NCBI GenBank assembly: GCA_014529385.2
Contig: CM043962.1
Span: 88,501,180 to 88,565,179, forward strand
From: Adiantum capillus-veneris
Taxonomy: Eukaryota > Streptophyta > Polypodiopsida > Polypodiales > Pteridaceae
DNA: 64,000 nt
Direction: 5' to 3'
Position numbers and translations under genes: made by a program. The notes below the pieces were generated by a model. That model saw only the letters and a list, made by a program, of their open reading frames with translations, was not told the DNA's origin and searched no databases. This document shows, in pieces, positions 49,303-61,268 of this stretch. The number at the start of each line of letters is the position of its first letter. Position 1 is the first letter of the stretch.

Positions 49303-49419
49303 CCAAAGGCTGCATTAGAGACATTCAGGTCTTACATAGCACAAAATAGAATTGGCGATTTGGCCTACGTATGGAGTATTCTTGACGAGTACAACCTCTT
49401 CAAGAGGGATGATGACAAG
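48813..49419. other. AT-rich spacer then CT-rich stretch
   Basis: 48840-49015 is AT-rich with repeated AAATTTGTAGGT-like phrases. From 49095 the plus strand is strongly C/T-rich, ending in pure (CT)n at 49230-49299. No gene apart from the following pseudogene. Confidence 0.5.
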
Positions 49420-49711
49420 TCAAGGGATGACAACCTCCTTGAACATTTCCTCGGTTTCAATGGCCTGCAACAACTGCTTAAGGACGGATTTGTGGATGTC
49501 TTGAGCATGGAGGACTAAGCCATCAAGGCTGATCTCCTCCTTGCTGTTAGTGTAAGTAGTAGACACAAGGGGAGGGGTCTTGTCTGTACGGTGCTTGATG
49601 AGAATTTGGCACTTGGGGTTGCTGGAGTTGCGCTATAAATTCCACGACTAATGCAGACCTCACATCAAAGGCGTTGAACTCGATCTTTACCTTGCTTAGA
49701 TGCTTCAACAT
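49420..49711 (-). pseudogene. Mitochondrial ribosomal protein mL53-like, frameshifted
   Basis: The minus strand from ATG at 49711 reads MLKHLSKVKIEFNAFDVRS..VEFIA, then, after a frame change near 49635, NPKCQILIKHRTDKTPPLVS and EEISLDGLVLHAQDIHKSVL, ending at a TGA (49420-49422). This pattern (MLK-LSKV-IEFN, NPxC, KxRTDxxPP, AQxI) is that of plant mL53, a small protein of the mitochondrial large ribosomal subunit. About 97 codons remain, near full length minus a short lost stretch at the shift. TTGTTTCCTTAG upstream looks like a 3' splice site. The shift suggests a pseudogene, though a sequencing error cannot be excluded. Confidence 0.72.
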
Positions 49712-50987
49712 CTCTCTTGCTCCACAACCCTAAGGAAACAAAATTCACAGTTGAGACATTTTATTGGGTCAAAGTAGTTTCAATCAAAATTGTGTTAATT
49801 GATTGGACATAATTTATTTATTTTTTAAAAAATAAAATATTTTAGTGTCTTCAAAACTAAGGATCTTGCATTTTAAAAATTGGTTTATATTTTTATATAT
49901 TTTAGTGTCTTTAAAATTTAGGATCAGTAAAGCATTTTAGTGTTTTGGACGATTTAGAACTCCAATAATCCCTCTTGATCGAGCCTGCAGTCAAGAATGA
50001 TTAGGGACATAACCATTTATGGACCAAAGCATGGCCACAAGCTTATTTATATGAATTTGCTACAGCAGACGTGGCAATGGTCATGCTTCCGAGTGTTAAG
50101 TGTAATGTCTACCTTAAAGGAGCAAAGACGAGCAATGCCCGTGGCATGCAAGTCCTTGCCTAGAGATTATTAAAGCAATGATCTGTTGCCTTGGATGCTA
50201 GAAATTTGGTCAGTCTCACCCATTCATCGATGGCAAAAATGGGTTTACAAAGTTGATGACAAAAATGGGTTTGCAAAGTCAATGTAAGATGACATGTTTT
50301 GGGATTCTACAAAATCAAACAAGCATATATGTGCAATTAATTAATGATGGCTTACATGATATTAAGCACCGAGTTGTCACACCATGTTTTTGGGGTTGCA
50401 AAAAATACATCCCATCCCGTTTGAACCCCATGGGGGTTGTGGAGGGTTACGTTTGGTTTTGCATTTACTTTGCTACATTGTCCTCTATAGAGTCACTATT
50501 GAGGTCTTGATCTTGACTTTTTTATTTTATTTACTCGCTCGGTTACTTGTTCGCTCAGAAGTACTCGCTCGAGGATTGGGATTCCTCGTTGTAGCATAGA
50601 ATTCAAGGGACATCCACAACCCAAGACCAACAAATTCATCAATCCAACATGCAATAACATGGCTAGGTCTTAGAAGCACAAGTACCATTGGTGCATAGAA
50701 TGAGAGAATTCAAGGGATCCTTCTCCTCTCATAGAGAGAATCCATGGAATGGGCCTTCTATATCAAGCCATCAAATCTATTCATCAACCTACATTGCACA
50801 CATTATGTCATTGAAGTTAACCTCTATATCAATTCCCCTCTCACCACTCTTAATCCTATATCAATTCCCCTCTCACCACTCTTAATCCTATAGACACATG
50901 CGTTGTGGTTAACATGCCTACGTTGCATTAGTGTTGATGCAATGGTCCAATCACTCAATGTAAATTGCATGCACAAATACTAACACA

Positions 50988-50990
<3 letters not shown>
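49712..50990. other. Unassigned sequence
   Basis: AT-rich with TTTTAGTGTCTTCAAAA-like phrases repeated near 49840-49945, and CGCTCG phrases near 50533-50575. CTATATCAATTCCCCTCTCACCACTCTTAATC occurs twice in tandem near 50823-50890. No gene recognised. Confidence 0.45.

Positions 50991-51020
<30 letters not shown>
50991..51020. repeat. (GA)n microsatellite
   Basis: 15 units. Confidence 0.9.
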
Positions 51021-51023
<3 letters not shown>

Positions 51024-54000
51024 GAAGGCATTGCCTTCACACACCACCGGCCAATGATATGCTTTGGAAAATTAAATTAAGAGAGATTAGAGATATACAA
51101 TCAATGAATACAACTTCAGTTATACACAATCAATGCACAAAGTAGATCAACAAGAAAGAAAGATAATTTGGTTAGAAGAATCAAGAGTTACATGGGTATG
51201 GAAATCCCAAGAACCTGATGACTATCAACCCTACAAAGAGCATAACTCACCCAAGAATACCTTATCTCTTAGCATAGGCCTTTGTTATAGGCATGGAATA
51301 CAAGCCTTTTTACACTGCATTTTAATTGATTCCTTAGCTTATAGCTTAGTACAAATTGGAACCAATTGATCCCAAGAATCTATACTATAATCATAGAAAA
51401 TGTAGTGCACATCTCTTGCTTGGTGCATAAGAATGTTAGCCCCCACTGCTAACATTCTATTGCATAATTGGTGAGAGATACACCTCCCTAGGGGTTTATG
51501 CAAGAATTATCAATACATTTTTATAAAATGTTAATATACACCAAACTTGCAAAAGCGACACTATAGGGGAGAGTTCTCAGTGCCCAACCTAGCATGGAGT
51601 TTGAGCCATGAGTCGGACTACATTCAAAGGTACCTAGGAAGTAGTGCTACCCTTGAATGTGTATGAATGAAAGCGTGCTCAATTAAATGACCAAGTTGAG
51701 GGAGAATATATGTGTAGACTGACTGCTTTGCACACACACACACGCACGCACGCACGCACGCATGCACGCGCACGGACACACACACAAGTGGAGGGTGAAA
51801 TAAAGTGCATAGATGACACAAGAGAATGACAAAAGAGAATCTTTGAATGCCCCATCTGAATGAAACGGGTAAGCCATGAATTAATGCATATCAAAATCTA
51901 TGTTTACCATAACCTTGAAACCATAGATGACTAAATAAAAGCATTGCCCTTATGTGAGATCGACTAGTCCAGCCATCCAAATCCTCTCCTACTATAGACA
52001 AAGAGAATTTCCCTTCATTAGGAGCGATCTATAACACCTCCAACTTACCTGAGCCAAATATGAGCCGACATCACTTTGCCTCCCTCCTTGAATCCAAGCT
52101 TTGAAAGAATTTCAAATACTAGCAGGTGGTAGGAACTTAATACCACCCATACCAATTTAGGTGCCATGCCTCTTCTCTGCTACACCGGATGTTTAGGCCA
52201 AGCCAAGGTAAGATCCCCGATATATAAACCATGTAGTTCATTCAATCCTCAACACAGTAACCATGTCAATAAGCCTAACAAAAAAGAAGAAGATCTAGGA
52301 AATACCCTTGATCCAACAAATCCCCAGGCAATCGATCCTTTCATCTAAGACTAAGCGATGTAGGTGATACTAATCTTGTATCGGCGTTATCAAGAGAAAC
52401 ATAACACGTGAGTCTAATCAAAATAGCAATTTGCATATGCATAAACAATCCTTTCCAAGGCAATCAGGTTGTACAAGGTCTCTACCCTTACACATCTAGC
52501 ATAAACCATCAAACCACTTCACAATTCCAATCCAAAATCATAAGCCACAATCTAATATTCATCACATGGGTGAGCACTACTCCCTACTCCGGGTGATGCA
52601 CATTCATCTTGCAAAACCAACTTTTGCACATAGCATGGCAACAAAAAAATTGGGAGCATTTTGGCAACACAAATATGACCCCAAAACAAACAAAAAATCC
52701 AAGAGCCACATTGGCTTTCACAACCAAAAATTGCAACCAAACCCATAAAAGATCTTGAGCTCTTGACCATAAACCATATTCCCAATTGAACTGGCTCCCA
52801 CACTTGGAGTGTTAACTATACACACTATAATCGAGCTAAGCCAACACACATAGTCCTTAAACAATGGATAGCATATTGGAAGTGGTTAACTATATGTAAA
52901 TGATGTACCCATAATCTCACCTCACCCCCCTGGACACAGAGTTAGTTTTGATCTAGAAGGGTGGAAAGCAGTACACACATGCACGTGAGACATCCACATC
53001 TATCCTTGAGGTTCCATAATTCATACAAGATCACCACATCAACCTAATCATGATGCAAAACAACCCTATCACTTTCATCGACCATATTCCATAGCTTCAC
53101 ATGTAGGAGAAAAACAAATTTTTCCTATTTTTGAATGCACACATGATATAAAAAATGGAGTTTTTGGCCTCATTTCAATGCATCAAACTCAGTCCTATAA
53201 TATAAACTAACAACTTGTCATATCATTTCACCCATATGAGATTCATGCTAACAAACGTGGCACAAAAAGAAAGCCATTTTATGCAAAATTGTGCATACAG
53301 CTCGGGTTGGCTAAACATACATCCACACATATATTATGGACATCAAACAAACAAAAAAAAATCATTAAAAAACCCATAAAACATATATGAAGCTCTCATC
53401 AAACCCACGCTTCTGTACGGTACTCCTCCTATATAGCATGCATGTAGGTGTATGTAATCCCCTACAAAGGACGATTAATAACTCGCACTCATGAAGTGAT
53501 AACGGTGATCTAGATATATTTTTTAGCATTCATAATCAAGATCTTGATTTGGATAAGTGGGTTTATCCATCCAAAAAGTCTATATAATGGCTCTCCTCAA
53601 GGAGCCTCGGGTCCAAAATATTGACTAAATCCAGTGGACTTCAAGCTATATTTTGACCATAACTCTTCACTCAAGAAAAATTTCCATATGAATTAGAAAA
53701 GATAAAATGCTATAAATGATGTGGTTAATCTTTGATTCAAAGAGTTCAACCTAGTTCATAATGGTTTAGGAGATACAGCCAAAATAGTGTCCCTATCGTC
53801 TACGTGACGTGAAAGCGAAGAGTGCTTTTTATGCATCTCTGTGATCATAAACACACCATGTGCATATATTAGATTGCTAAACAAGGTGGCACGGAACATC
53901 CTTGTACACTTTCAAAAATCTCATATATGTCTACGTATACAAAATAGCAATCATCAAGTGTGTAGTTTCCAGGAAATAAAAGTAGAGAGAGAGAGAGAGA

Positions 54001-54474
54001 GAGAGATGATGGTTATGGAGTTTAGAGATTCTTACCATGAACAAGAAGTGATTACTTGTGATCAAAAGGCTTCTGGTTTTCCAAAAGAGAGTCGTAATGA
54101 GAGCTACATAGAGGATTTTTTCACAAAGCTGATGTAGAGTGCATGTACACCATGAAAAGAGAAGAGAATATAGTAAGAGTAAAGAGAGATGGTTCTTATT
54201 CTTCTTCCTTCCATGAATGAGAGAGAGATTCTTATGGAGATAGTGATGAAGGGCTTACATCACCTCCATATAATATGTATGTAAAGTTTCACTGTATTCT
54301 ATGCAACTGTTAGCCCCCAAAACTGAGCACTACTACTCCTTTTATATACTTCCTGCCAGTCCAGTGTGTCCTAAGCAAAACATGGCATCCCCTCTTCTAC
54401 TGAGAATAGACCCTGCTTTTTAGGATTTTTGCCAAAAGCATGGCCTAGCTTTAGAAGTCAATTGTGGCCAAAAC
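51021..54474. other. Long stretch without recognisable genes
   Basis: All frames are short (under 100 codons) and none matches a family I know. It contains a (CA)n/(CGCA)n microsatellite at 51731-51786 and a (GA)n tract at 53984-54006. Composition is AT-rich and even. No LTR pair, primer site or inverted terminus was found. Confidence 0.5.
51731..51786. repeat. (CA)n with interrupted (CGCA)n microsatellite
   Basis: CA units flank five CGCA-type units and a CGCGCACGG interruption. Confidence 0.9.
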
Positions 54475-54688
54475 CATCCAATTTTCTTGCAATAACTCAA
54501 TCAGTGAAATGATATCTAACTCACTAATGAGTAGTACGTGATTTAGATCGCAATACGATACCTTGGTATAATCACGACACTCATCCAATTTTCTTGCAAT
54601 AACTCAATCAATAAAATGATATCTAACTCACTAATGAGTAGTACATGATTTAGATCGCAATATGATACCCTGGTATAATCACGACACT
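54475..54688. repeat. Tandem duplication, unit 107 bp
   Basis: Two copies from CATCCAATTTTCTTGCAATA to TATAATCACGACACT (54475-54581 and 54582-54688), with about five differences. Confidence 0.93.
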
Positions 54689-54882
54689 TATCGTACCACC
54701 TTGATGTATTTACAATGTCACTTTTATAAAATTAAAAAAATCCCATAAAGATCTTTAATCTCATTTCGTGATCATATATCCATTTTTCACACATACAGTG
54801 ACCAAAAATAATATTTTTGGGGTTATATGATATTAAAAATCACATTGCTTTTTAGGAATTTTGAAAAGCACCAAAAGCTAAA
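54689..54882. other. AT-rich spacer before element F
   Basis: No features. It includes the left CTAAA target duplication (54878-54882) of element F. Confidence 0.6.
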
Positions 54883-55110
54883 TGTTACCATATACATGTG
54901 GTAGTGATGAGTGTGAACACACTAGGACCACCGGGGTATTTTTCCCCTCTTTAGGAGGTTTTTTCCCCCGTGCATTGTATATACGCCCATCACTCTAGGG
55001 CTATCTATCTTACCCATTGCACACTAAGTAATACATTCTCTGTTGTGTGCCTTGAGCTTCCTTCATCTTCTCCAAGTTGTGTGTGCTTTCCTACAACCCT
55101 AATTCCAACA
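54883..55110 (+). repeat. Left LTR of element F
   Basis: 228 bp. TGTATATAC near 54976 is a TATA-like box conserved in the right LTR. Confidence 0.93.
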
Positions 55111-55112
55111 AG

Positions 55113-55124
55113 TGGTATCAGAGC
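55113..55124 (+). promoter_or_regulatory. Primer binding site of element F
   Basis: TGGTATCAGAGC, 2 bases after the LTR: a perfect initiator-Met complement. Confidence 0.92.
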
Positions 55125-55472
55125 AGGTTGCGTCCTCCCAGGCTTAGTCTCCAGCAGCTCCAACACACGCCTGCTCACTTTTTCCGATTTCAATGAGCTT
55201 TGGCGAGCATTCGCAAGTCGCTAAAAATTTTGGGAGTGCTCGAAGAGCTTAGTCTGCTCAGATTTCTGATTTGGACTCATTTCGGCCTCCGTTTCACTAC
55301 ATGCAATACTACGCAGGCTATTTTGTCATTTTGTGCAAAATTTTTGACATTGCCATTTTCTACATAACAGGTGCCTTACAGTCTTGTATGGTTTGTGCTA
55401 TATAGCATGTATTGTTCCGGCTTTGTTTCTCCTCTTTTTGGGAAGTTTTCACATCGGGTGCATCATTTACCA

Positions 55473-56470
55473 TGGCTAACAACAAGACAGATGTGTTCAA
55501 GATGTTTGTTGTTGAGGACAGATTGGATGGGGTCAATTACCCTATGTGGGCTTACATGATGCAACATGTTCTTGTGTCAAAGGGCATTTGGAATATTGTG
55601 CAGGGCATTGATGTACGCCTTGGTTCTGAGGCTGTAGGCGATGTTGAGGATGTTGTAGGTCTTTTTGCAGGGATTGCTGCTATAAGAGTTGTTTTGCCTA
55701 CGGCAGAACAAGCTCGTTGGGATGTAAAGGATGCGCAGGCTCATGCGTTGATTGCGTAGTCTGTGAAGCGCACCATTACTCCTCACATTCGTTCAACAAA
55801 ATCTGCAGAACAAGCTTGGGATATTCTGCTGGTCTTTATGCAAGTCGCAATGAGGCTAAAATTGCATTGCTGCGTAAAGAGCTGGAGTTGAAGATTATGC
55901 ATGAGGACAATGATATGGACACTTTCCTTATTGCTGTCAAGGATATCAATGAGCAATTTATTTTTGCAGGTGAAGTCATTTCAAACAGTTCCCTTGTGCA
56001 GACTGTTCTTGATGCCTTACCAGATTCTTATCAGACTTTTGCTAGTACTTGGAGACTCATGACCCAAGGAAATCCTGAAGTTGTCAAGTTTGATGCATTG
56101 TGCACATTGCTGTTACAAGAGTCACTTTCCAAAAAAACAGGACTAGACAGCGTGCAGTTGAACATGCTTTTATTGCTTTTCAAAGAAAGGGTGGTAACAG
56201 CAATGCAGCCACTTCTTATGGTTCTTCTATGAGTGGAAAGGCATATGTTCCTAATGCTTCTGCTGGCAGCAATTTGTCTGGAAATTTTGGTCATAGGGAC
56301 AAAAAGAAGATGTGTTGCCATTATTGTAAAGCTAATGATCACTTGATCAAGCAGTGTCCTAAGTTGAAGGCCAAAGAGGCTAAGAAGAAAGAGGGTGGTT
56401 CCACTACAAATGCTGGTTCCACTACAGATGCAGCCATTGTTGAGTGTTCTGTGAAAGGAGATTGTGATGT
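55473..56470 (+). pseudogene. Element F Gag (copia)
   Basis: ATG at 55473 (MANNKTDVFKMF..). The capsid region includes RLDGVNYPMWAYMM. A TAG at 55757 and shifts follow. Later pieces read LRKELELKIMHEDNDMDTFL and LPDSYQTFASTWR, then a zinc knuckle CHYCKANDHLIKQC (C-x2-C-x4-H-x4-C) near 56310-56355 and a Lys-rich tail. The family differs clearly from elements B and C. Confidence 0.85.
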
Positions 56471-56503
56471 TGATGTTGATGCCGAATGGGCTTTTAGTGC
56501 AGA

Positions 56504-57001
56504 GTGCACTTACAATCCTGCTATCCATTATGCATGCATGTCAGTTTTGTTGCAGATTCATGTCTGTGGTATTTCGACAGTGGTGCTACACAGCACATTA
56601 CCTCACATCGTGAATTGTTCACCTCTCTCAAGACTGTCCCTCATGGGAATTCAGTCACTTGTGCCAACAATGCCTCTTATCCGGTTCAGCGGGTTGGAAA
56701 GATTGTGCTTACTGCTACAAATGGTAGTTCTTTCACACTTGTTGATGCACTTTATGTACCTGGTATCAAGAAGAATCTTTTGTCTGTATCTGCACTTGCT
56801 AGACTTGGACTTGTAGTCAAATTTGTGGATGACAAATGTACAGTTCATGATCTCAGTTTTGGTGATGAAATTGTTGCATATGGCCTTTTGTGTTGTGGGC
56901 TGTATAAGCTCACTTTGTATGACAAGTGTGGACAAAACTTTGCAAACGCAGTTGCAGATTCAAGGTCTGTTTCAGAGGCAAAATTGTGGCATGCACGTTG
57001 A
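56504..57001 (+). pseudogene. Element F protease and pre-integrase region
   Basis: 165 open codons. The protease active site is WYFDSGATQHI near 56570. Then come TLVDALYVPGIKKNLLSV and KFVDDKCTVH. The frame ends at SEAKLWHAR plus TGA, the start of the pre-integrase zinc region. Confidence 0.85.
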
Positions 57002-57860
57002 ATTTTACCAGTTTGCTGCGTTTGCAGAAATCTGATATGGTTGCTTCTTTGCCGCCTCTTGAAGCACAAACATGTTTGTGAAGGCTGTATTTTGGGTAAG
57101 ATGCAGTGTTTGAAGTTTCCAAAGGATGGTTCAGTTAGGGCCACATGCAGGTTGCAGCTTATGCATTTGTTTGTGGGCCCATGCAAACTTCGTCCTTGGG
57201 CAATTACCTTTACTTTGTGACTTTCATTGATGATTACTCCAGGCATGCATGGGTATTTCCACTTAAAGCAAAGTCCGAAGTTTTTATGTGCTTCAAACAA
57301 TTTCTGGCTATGGCTATGGTTATAGTGTTGAAAGCAAAGGTTACAAGTTGTATCATCTGCAAACAAAGCGTATTCTGGTTTCACGAGATGTAGTGTTTGT
57401 GGAAGATTCTATTCAACCCTTGTTGTCATGTACTAGAGACAGTAATGTAGGCTCATAGGACATTTATGACAGTTTGTTGCCTCTTTTCAGTGGTGGAAAT
57501 TCGAATGTAAATTTCAATGAGGCAAATGTACAGCCTATGCGGGTTTCCAAAAATATTACAGATCAGCCTATTACAAATGCATATGTACATGATGCACTTG
57601 ATGAGGAAAGGGCTGAAAATGAGCAGGCTAGAGGTATGCCAAAATGACTGGTGCATACATTGCGTGACAGTAAATTGGATGCACCTTTGTCTAGTCATAC
57701 TCGTTCAGGCTCTGGCCATGCATCTTATGCATCAGATTGTTATGCTTTGGCTGTGTCTAGCTTACATGATGTTGAGGAACCTCTGTCTTTTAATTAAGCA
57801 CAAAATCCAAAAAATTGGATGGCTGCCATGCAGTCAGAATAGGATGCACTTATAGAAAAT
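57002..57860 (+). pseudogene. Element F integrase, core deleted
   Basis: The piece at 57145-57310 contains VCGPMQTSSLGNYLYFVTFI plus DDYSRHAW, carrying the first catalytic Asp. At about 57312 it jumps to text that, in fragment G, lies in the integrase C-terminal region (ESKGYKLYH, then SRDVVFVEDS). The second Asp and the Glu of the triad are therefore missing. A linker with several stops follows up to WMAAMQSE near 57830. Confidence 0.82.
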
Positions 57861-59318
57861 AACACATGGACTTTATGTGTTTTGCCTCCTGGAAAAAAGG
57901 CCATTGGTATGAAGTGGGTTTACAAATTGAAACGCAAGCAGGATGGTAAGATCGATCGCCATAAGGCTCGACTTGTTGCAAAGGGTTATGCACAGCAAAA
58001 AGGCATAGATTATGAAGAGATTTTTGCTCCCACTTGTCATATGACTACTGTGCATTTTCTATGTGCATTGGCAGCTCATTTTGGTTGGAATGTACATCAA
58101 TCAGACATTGTTTTTACTGCTTTCTTTAATGGTGACATATTTGAGGAAGTTTATGTAACGCAGCCTCATGGTTTTGTCAAGAAAGGACAAGAGGACAAAG
58201 TGTGCAGATGTAAGAAGGTTTTGTATGGGTTGAAGCAATCTTCTTGTGCTTGGTATGAGAAAGATGACACTCATTTGGTCAAACGAGGCTTTGGTAACAG
58301 TCCAACAGAAAGCACATTGTATGTAAAGTGTGAGGGTGATGTACTTCTCATCGTAGTTCTTTATGTAGATGATTTGCTAATCACTGGACCAAATGAGAGA
58401 CATATTGTTGAATTTAAGGCTGATTTGAATTCTACTTTCAAGATATAAGATTTGGGGTTGTTGCATCATTACTTGGACATACAGTTTAAGCACTCTAATG
58501 GTGGTATTGTCTTGTGTCAAAAAAGTTACATAGAGACATTAGTATGTAAGTTTGGACTTGAGGATTGGAAACCTATTGCCACTCCCATGGAAACAGGTTT
58601 TAAGCTAAGTCTACATGATGCAGGTGATCCTACTGATGTCACTCTTTACCAAACAGTTGTTGGTTGTCTCATTTATGTATGCAACACAAGGCCGGATATT
58701 CAGTTTGCAGTCTCACAGGTCAACAGATTTATGCATAGCCCAGGGTCTAAGCATTGGTAGGCTGTCAAGAGGATTTTCTACTACCTTAGTGGCACTTTAC
58801 ATCTTGGCTTGTTTTATCCCAAGGGGGGATCGTTGCCGCCAAACTTACATGCTTTTTCAAACTCAGATTAGGCTAGTTGTTTTGACATGCGAGTGTCCAC
58901 AAGTGGTTTTTGTTTCATGCTTGGCAGTTCATGTATATCATGGTTGAGCAAGAAGCAACCTACTGTGGCCACTTCCAGTTGTGAGGCTAAGTACATGGTA
59001 GTCTTCACAACTATGGTTGAGTGTGTATGGCTCAGACGCCTTATGACTGATTTGGGTGTTGGATAGGACATTGCCAACACTATCTATAGTGACAGTCAGA
59101 GCGCATTGGCAGTTGCGAGGAACCCAGTTTTTCATGCTCGCACAAAGCACATTGAGGTGCGTTACCACTATGTCAGGGAGAGGCTCTCAGCAGGAGAGGT
59201 CAGCTTGGATTATGTGCCAACACAAGACAAACTTGCAGTTTTTTTCACAAAGGCATTGTCTTGTGAGAAGCTCGAAGCTTTTCGCAAAGCTTTGGGCTTA
59301 CTCCCCTTTGTGGATTGA
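57840..59318 (+). pseudogene. Element F reverse transcriptase and RNase H
   Basis: RT: MKWVYKLKRKQDGKIDRHKA, ARLVAKGYAQQKGIDYEEIF, the QSDIVFTAFFNGD motif and catalytic LYVDDLLITG near 58360. A TAA (58446) follows, then HYLDIQFKH and CLIYVCNTRPDIQFAVSQVN. RNase H: SSCEAKYMVVF, DSQSALAVARNP and HARTKHIEVRYHYVRE, ending LLPFVD at 59318. There are at least four stops across the region, but YVDD itself is intact. Confidence 0.88.
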
Positions 59319-59393
59319 TCATGTCCTCAGGGCATGGCACTTCCCTGTACTCATGTGCCAGCTCTCGTTCACTGCATCACTCCAGGGGGGATT

Positions 59394-59619
59394 TGTTACC
59401 ATATACATGTGGTAGTGATGTGTGTGAACACACTAGGACCGCCGAGGCTTTTTTTCCCTCTTTAAAAGGTTTTTTCCCCGTGCATTGTATATACGCCCAT
59501 CACTCTAGGCTTATCTATCTTTCCATTGCACACTAAGTAATACACTCTCTATTGTGTGCCTTGAGCTTCCTTCGTCTTCTCCAAGCTGTGTGTGTTTTCC
59601 TGCAACCCTAATTGCAACA
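59394..59619 (+). repeat. Right LTR of element F
   Basis: 226 bp, followed directly by CTAAA. Confidence 0.93.
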
Positions 59620-59624
59620 CTAAA

Positions 59625-60034
59625 AACAAGTAAAATTTTATAAAATTGAGCCACGGCTTTACCTAGCCTACTTGAACTAGAAAACAGACTAAAAGCATTG
59701 AAAAGCACGAAAACCACAAGCAGCACTCAAAAAGCATATTTTTACAAACTTAAATCCTAGACTCGTAGATTAAGGATTTTCCAACCTTGCTTTTTGTAAA
59801 AGAAAACTAAAAGCACAAAAAGCAAGAAAAAGCAAATGTTCCCAAAACTAAACCAAGTGTTCGTTTGACCTACCAAACATGAAAATGACCTTGCTTTCCA
59901 CTTTAACCCTCCCAAAATTGCACAACAATCGTTCTAGACCAAAATTTAAAGTAATGTATACCAAAAATCTATTTTTTCTTATATTTAAAATTGACCCAAA
60001 AATACAAGATCTTCTGACATCCTCCCTCACATGA
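59625..60034. other. Spacer between element F and the chromodomain remnant
   Basis: AT-rich with repeated AAAAGCA and AAGCAC phrases (59690-59840). It could be 3' sequence of the minus-strand Ty3 remnant that follows, but no LTR is identifiable. Confidence 0.4.
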
Positions 60035-60290
60035 AGTCTAGATAATTATGTTTCAAAATATCATCACGCTTCCAAGTAGCATCCTTCTCAGGGTAAGTTG
60101 ACCATGTAAGGAGGTGTCCTGGTTACGAAGTGATTTCTTACTACTTTGAATAATGGTTTCATGGTGTACTTCAAAAGTACCATCCATTTAAGTAGACAAG
60201 AGAGAATATTAAGAATGTGATTTGGGTCAAGTACATACTTCTTAGCATCATGTACCTTGATATGTGATGGTAATAATAAATAGCAAGCAC
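60035..60290 (-). pseudogene. Ty3 chromovirus Pol C-terminus with chromodomain
   Basis: Read from 60270 down, the minus strand gives KYVLDPNHIL, then after a shift FEVHHETI, then YPEKDATWK followed by DDILKHNYLDFM and a stop. This order (YxLDPxH, F-x-V-H-P-E-x-I, then Y-P-x-x-x-A-T-W) is the end of chromovirus integrase plus its chromodomain, which steers integration to particular chromatin. At least two frame shifts. Upstream pol is absent because fragment G abuts at about 60300. Confidence 0.7.
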
Positions 60291-60299
60291 CTTTATTGC

Positions 60300-61268
60300 T
60301 GCTAAAAGAAAAGGTGGTAACAGCAATGCAGCCACTTCTTATGGTTCTTTTGTGAGTGGAAAAACACATGTTCCTAATGCTTATGCTGGCAACAATTCTT
60401 CTAGAAATTCTGGTGATAAGGGCAAAAGGAAGATGCGTTGCCATTATTGTAAAGCTAATGATCACTTGATCAAGCAGTGTCCTAAGTTGAAGGCCAAAGA
60501 GACTAAGAAGAAAGATGGTGGTTCCACTGCAAATGCCGATTCCACTATAAATGCAGCTATTGTTGAGTCTTCTATGAAAGGAGACTTGTGATACTGATGT
60601 TGATGCAGAATGGGCTTTTAGTGCACAGTGTACCTATAATCCTGATGTCCATGATGTGTGCATGTCAGTTGCTATAGATTCACATGTGTGGTATTTTGAT
60701 AGTGGTGCTACAAAGTACATTACCTCACATCATGATTTGTTCACCTCTCTCAAGTCTGTCCCTCATGGGAATTTAGTCACTTGTGCCAACAATGCCTCTT
60801 ATCCGGTTCATGGAGTTGGAAAGATTGTGCTTACTGCTACAATTGGTAGTTCTTTCACACTTGTTGATGCACTTTATGTACTTGGGAGGATCAAGAAGAA
60901 TCTTTTGTGTGTATCTGCACTTGCTAGACTTGGACTTGTAGTCAAGTTTGTGGATGACAGATGCACAATACAGTGTTTTTTACTGTTTGGCATATGCTTT
61001 GGGGCCACAAACACAGCGCAAAAAATTGGATGATAAGGTTGTCAAATGTATTTTTGTCGGTTATAGTACTGAAAGCAAAGGTTATAGGTTGTATCATCCA
61101 CAAACAAAGAGTATCTTTGTCTCACGAGATGTTGTGTTTGTAGAAGACTGTGTTCAGCCCTTGCTATCATGTACTAGAGACAATGATGTCAGCTTACAGG
61201 ACATTTATGACACTTTGTTGCCTCTTTTCAATGGTGGAAGTTCAAATGTAAATTCCAATGAGGTAAAG
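60300..61268 (+). mobile_element. Fragment G: internal piece of the element F family, no LTRs
   Basis: Starts abruptly inside gag (GGTAACAGCAATGCAGCC, as at 56191 in F) and ends abruptly in the post-integrase linker. It covers the knuckle (CHYCKANDHLIKQC), the protease (VWYFDSGATKYI), then a jump near 60970 into the integrase C-terminal region (QRKKLDDKVVKCIFVGYS, ESKGYRLYHPQTKSIFVSRD). It lacks LTRs and duplications, so it arose by deletion or by copying of an internal part. Confidence 0.85.
60352..61268 (+). pseudogene. Fragment G gag-protease-integrase remnant
   Basis: Three open pieces: 60352-60591 (nucleocapsid), 60656-61033 (protease) and 60948-61271 (integrase C-terminal region). Stops and shifts lie between them. 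Relative to F it keeps a longer integrase C-terminal part but lacks everything from the end of protease through the integrase core. Confidence 0.82.

Larger units (their letters stand above)
54883..59619 (+). mobile_element. Element F: Ty1/copia retrotransposon, decayed
   Basis: LTRs at 54883-55110 and 59394-59619 start TGTTACCATATACATG and end CAACA. Exact CTAAA duplications flank the element (54878-54882 and 59620-59624). A primer site follows the left LTR and CTCCAGGGGGGATT precedes the right one. Gag, protease, integrase piece, RT and RNase H follow in order with many stops. About 20 differences in ~228 bases separate the LTRs, so it is older than B and C. Confidence 0.93.

Noticed and set aside
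54475-54688. CRISPR-like direct repeats
   Set aside because: Only two long, nearly identical 107-bp units with no spacers; a tandem duplication in eukaryotic DNA.
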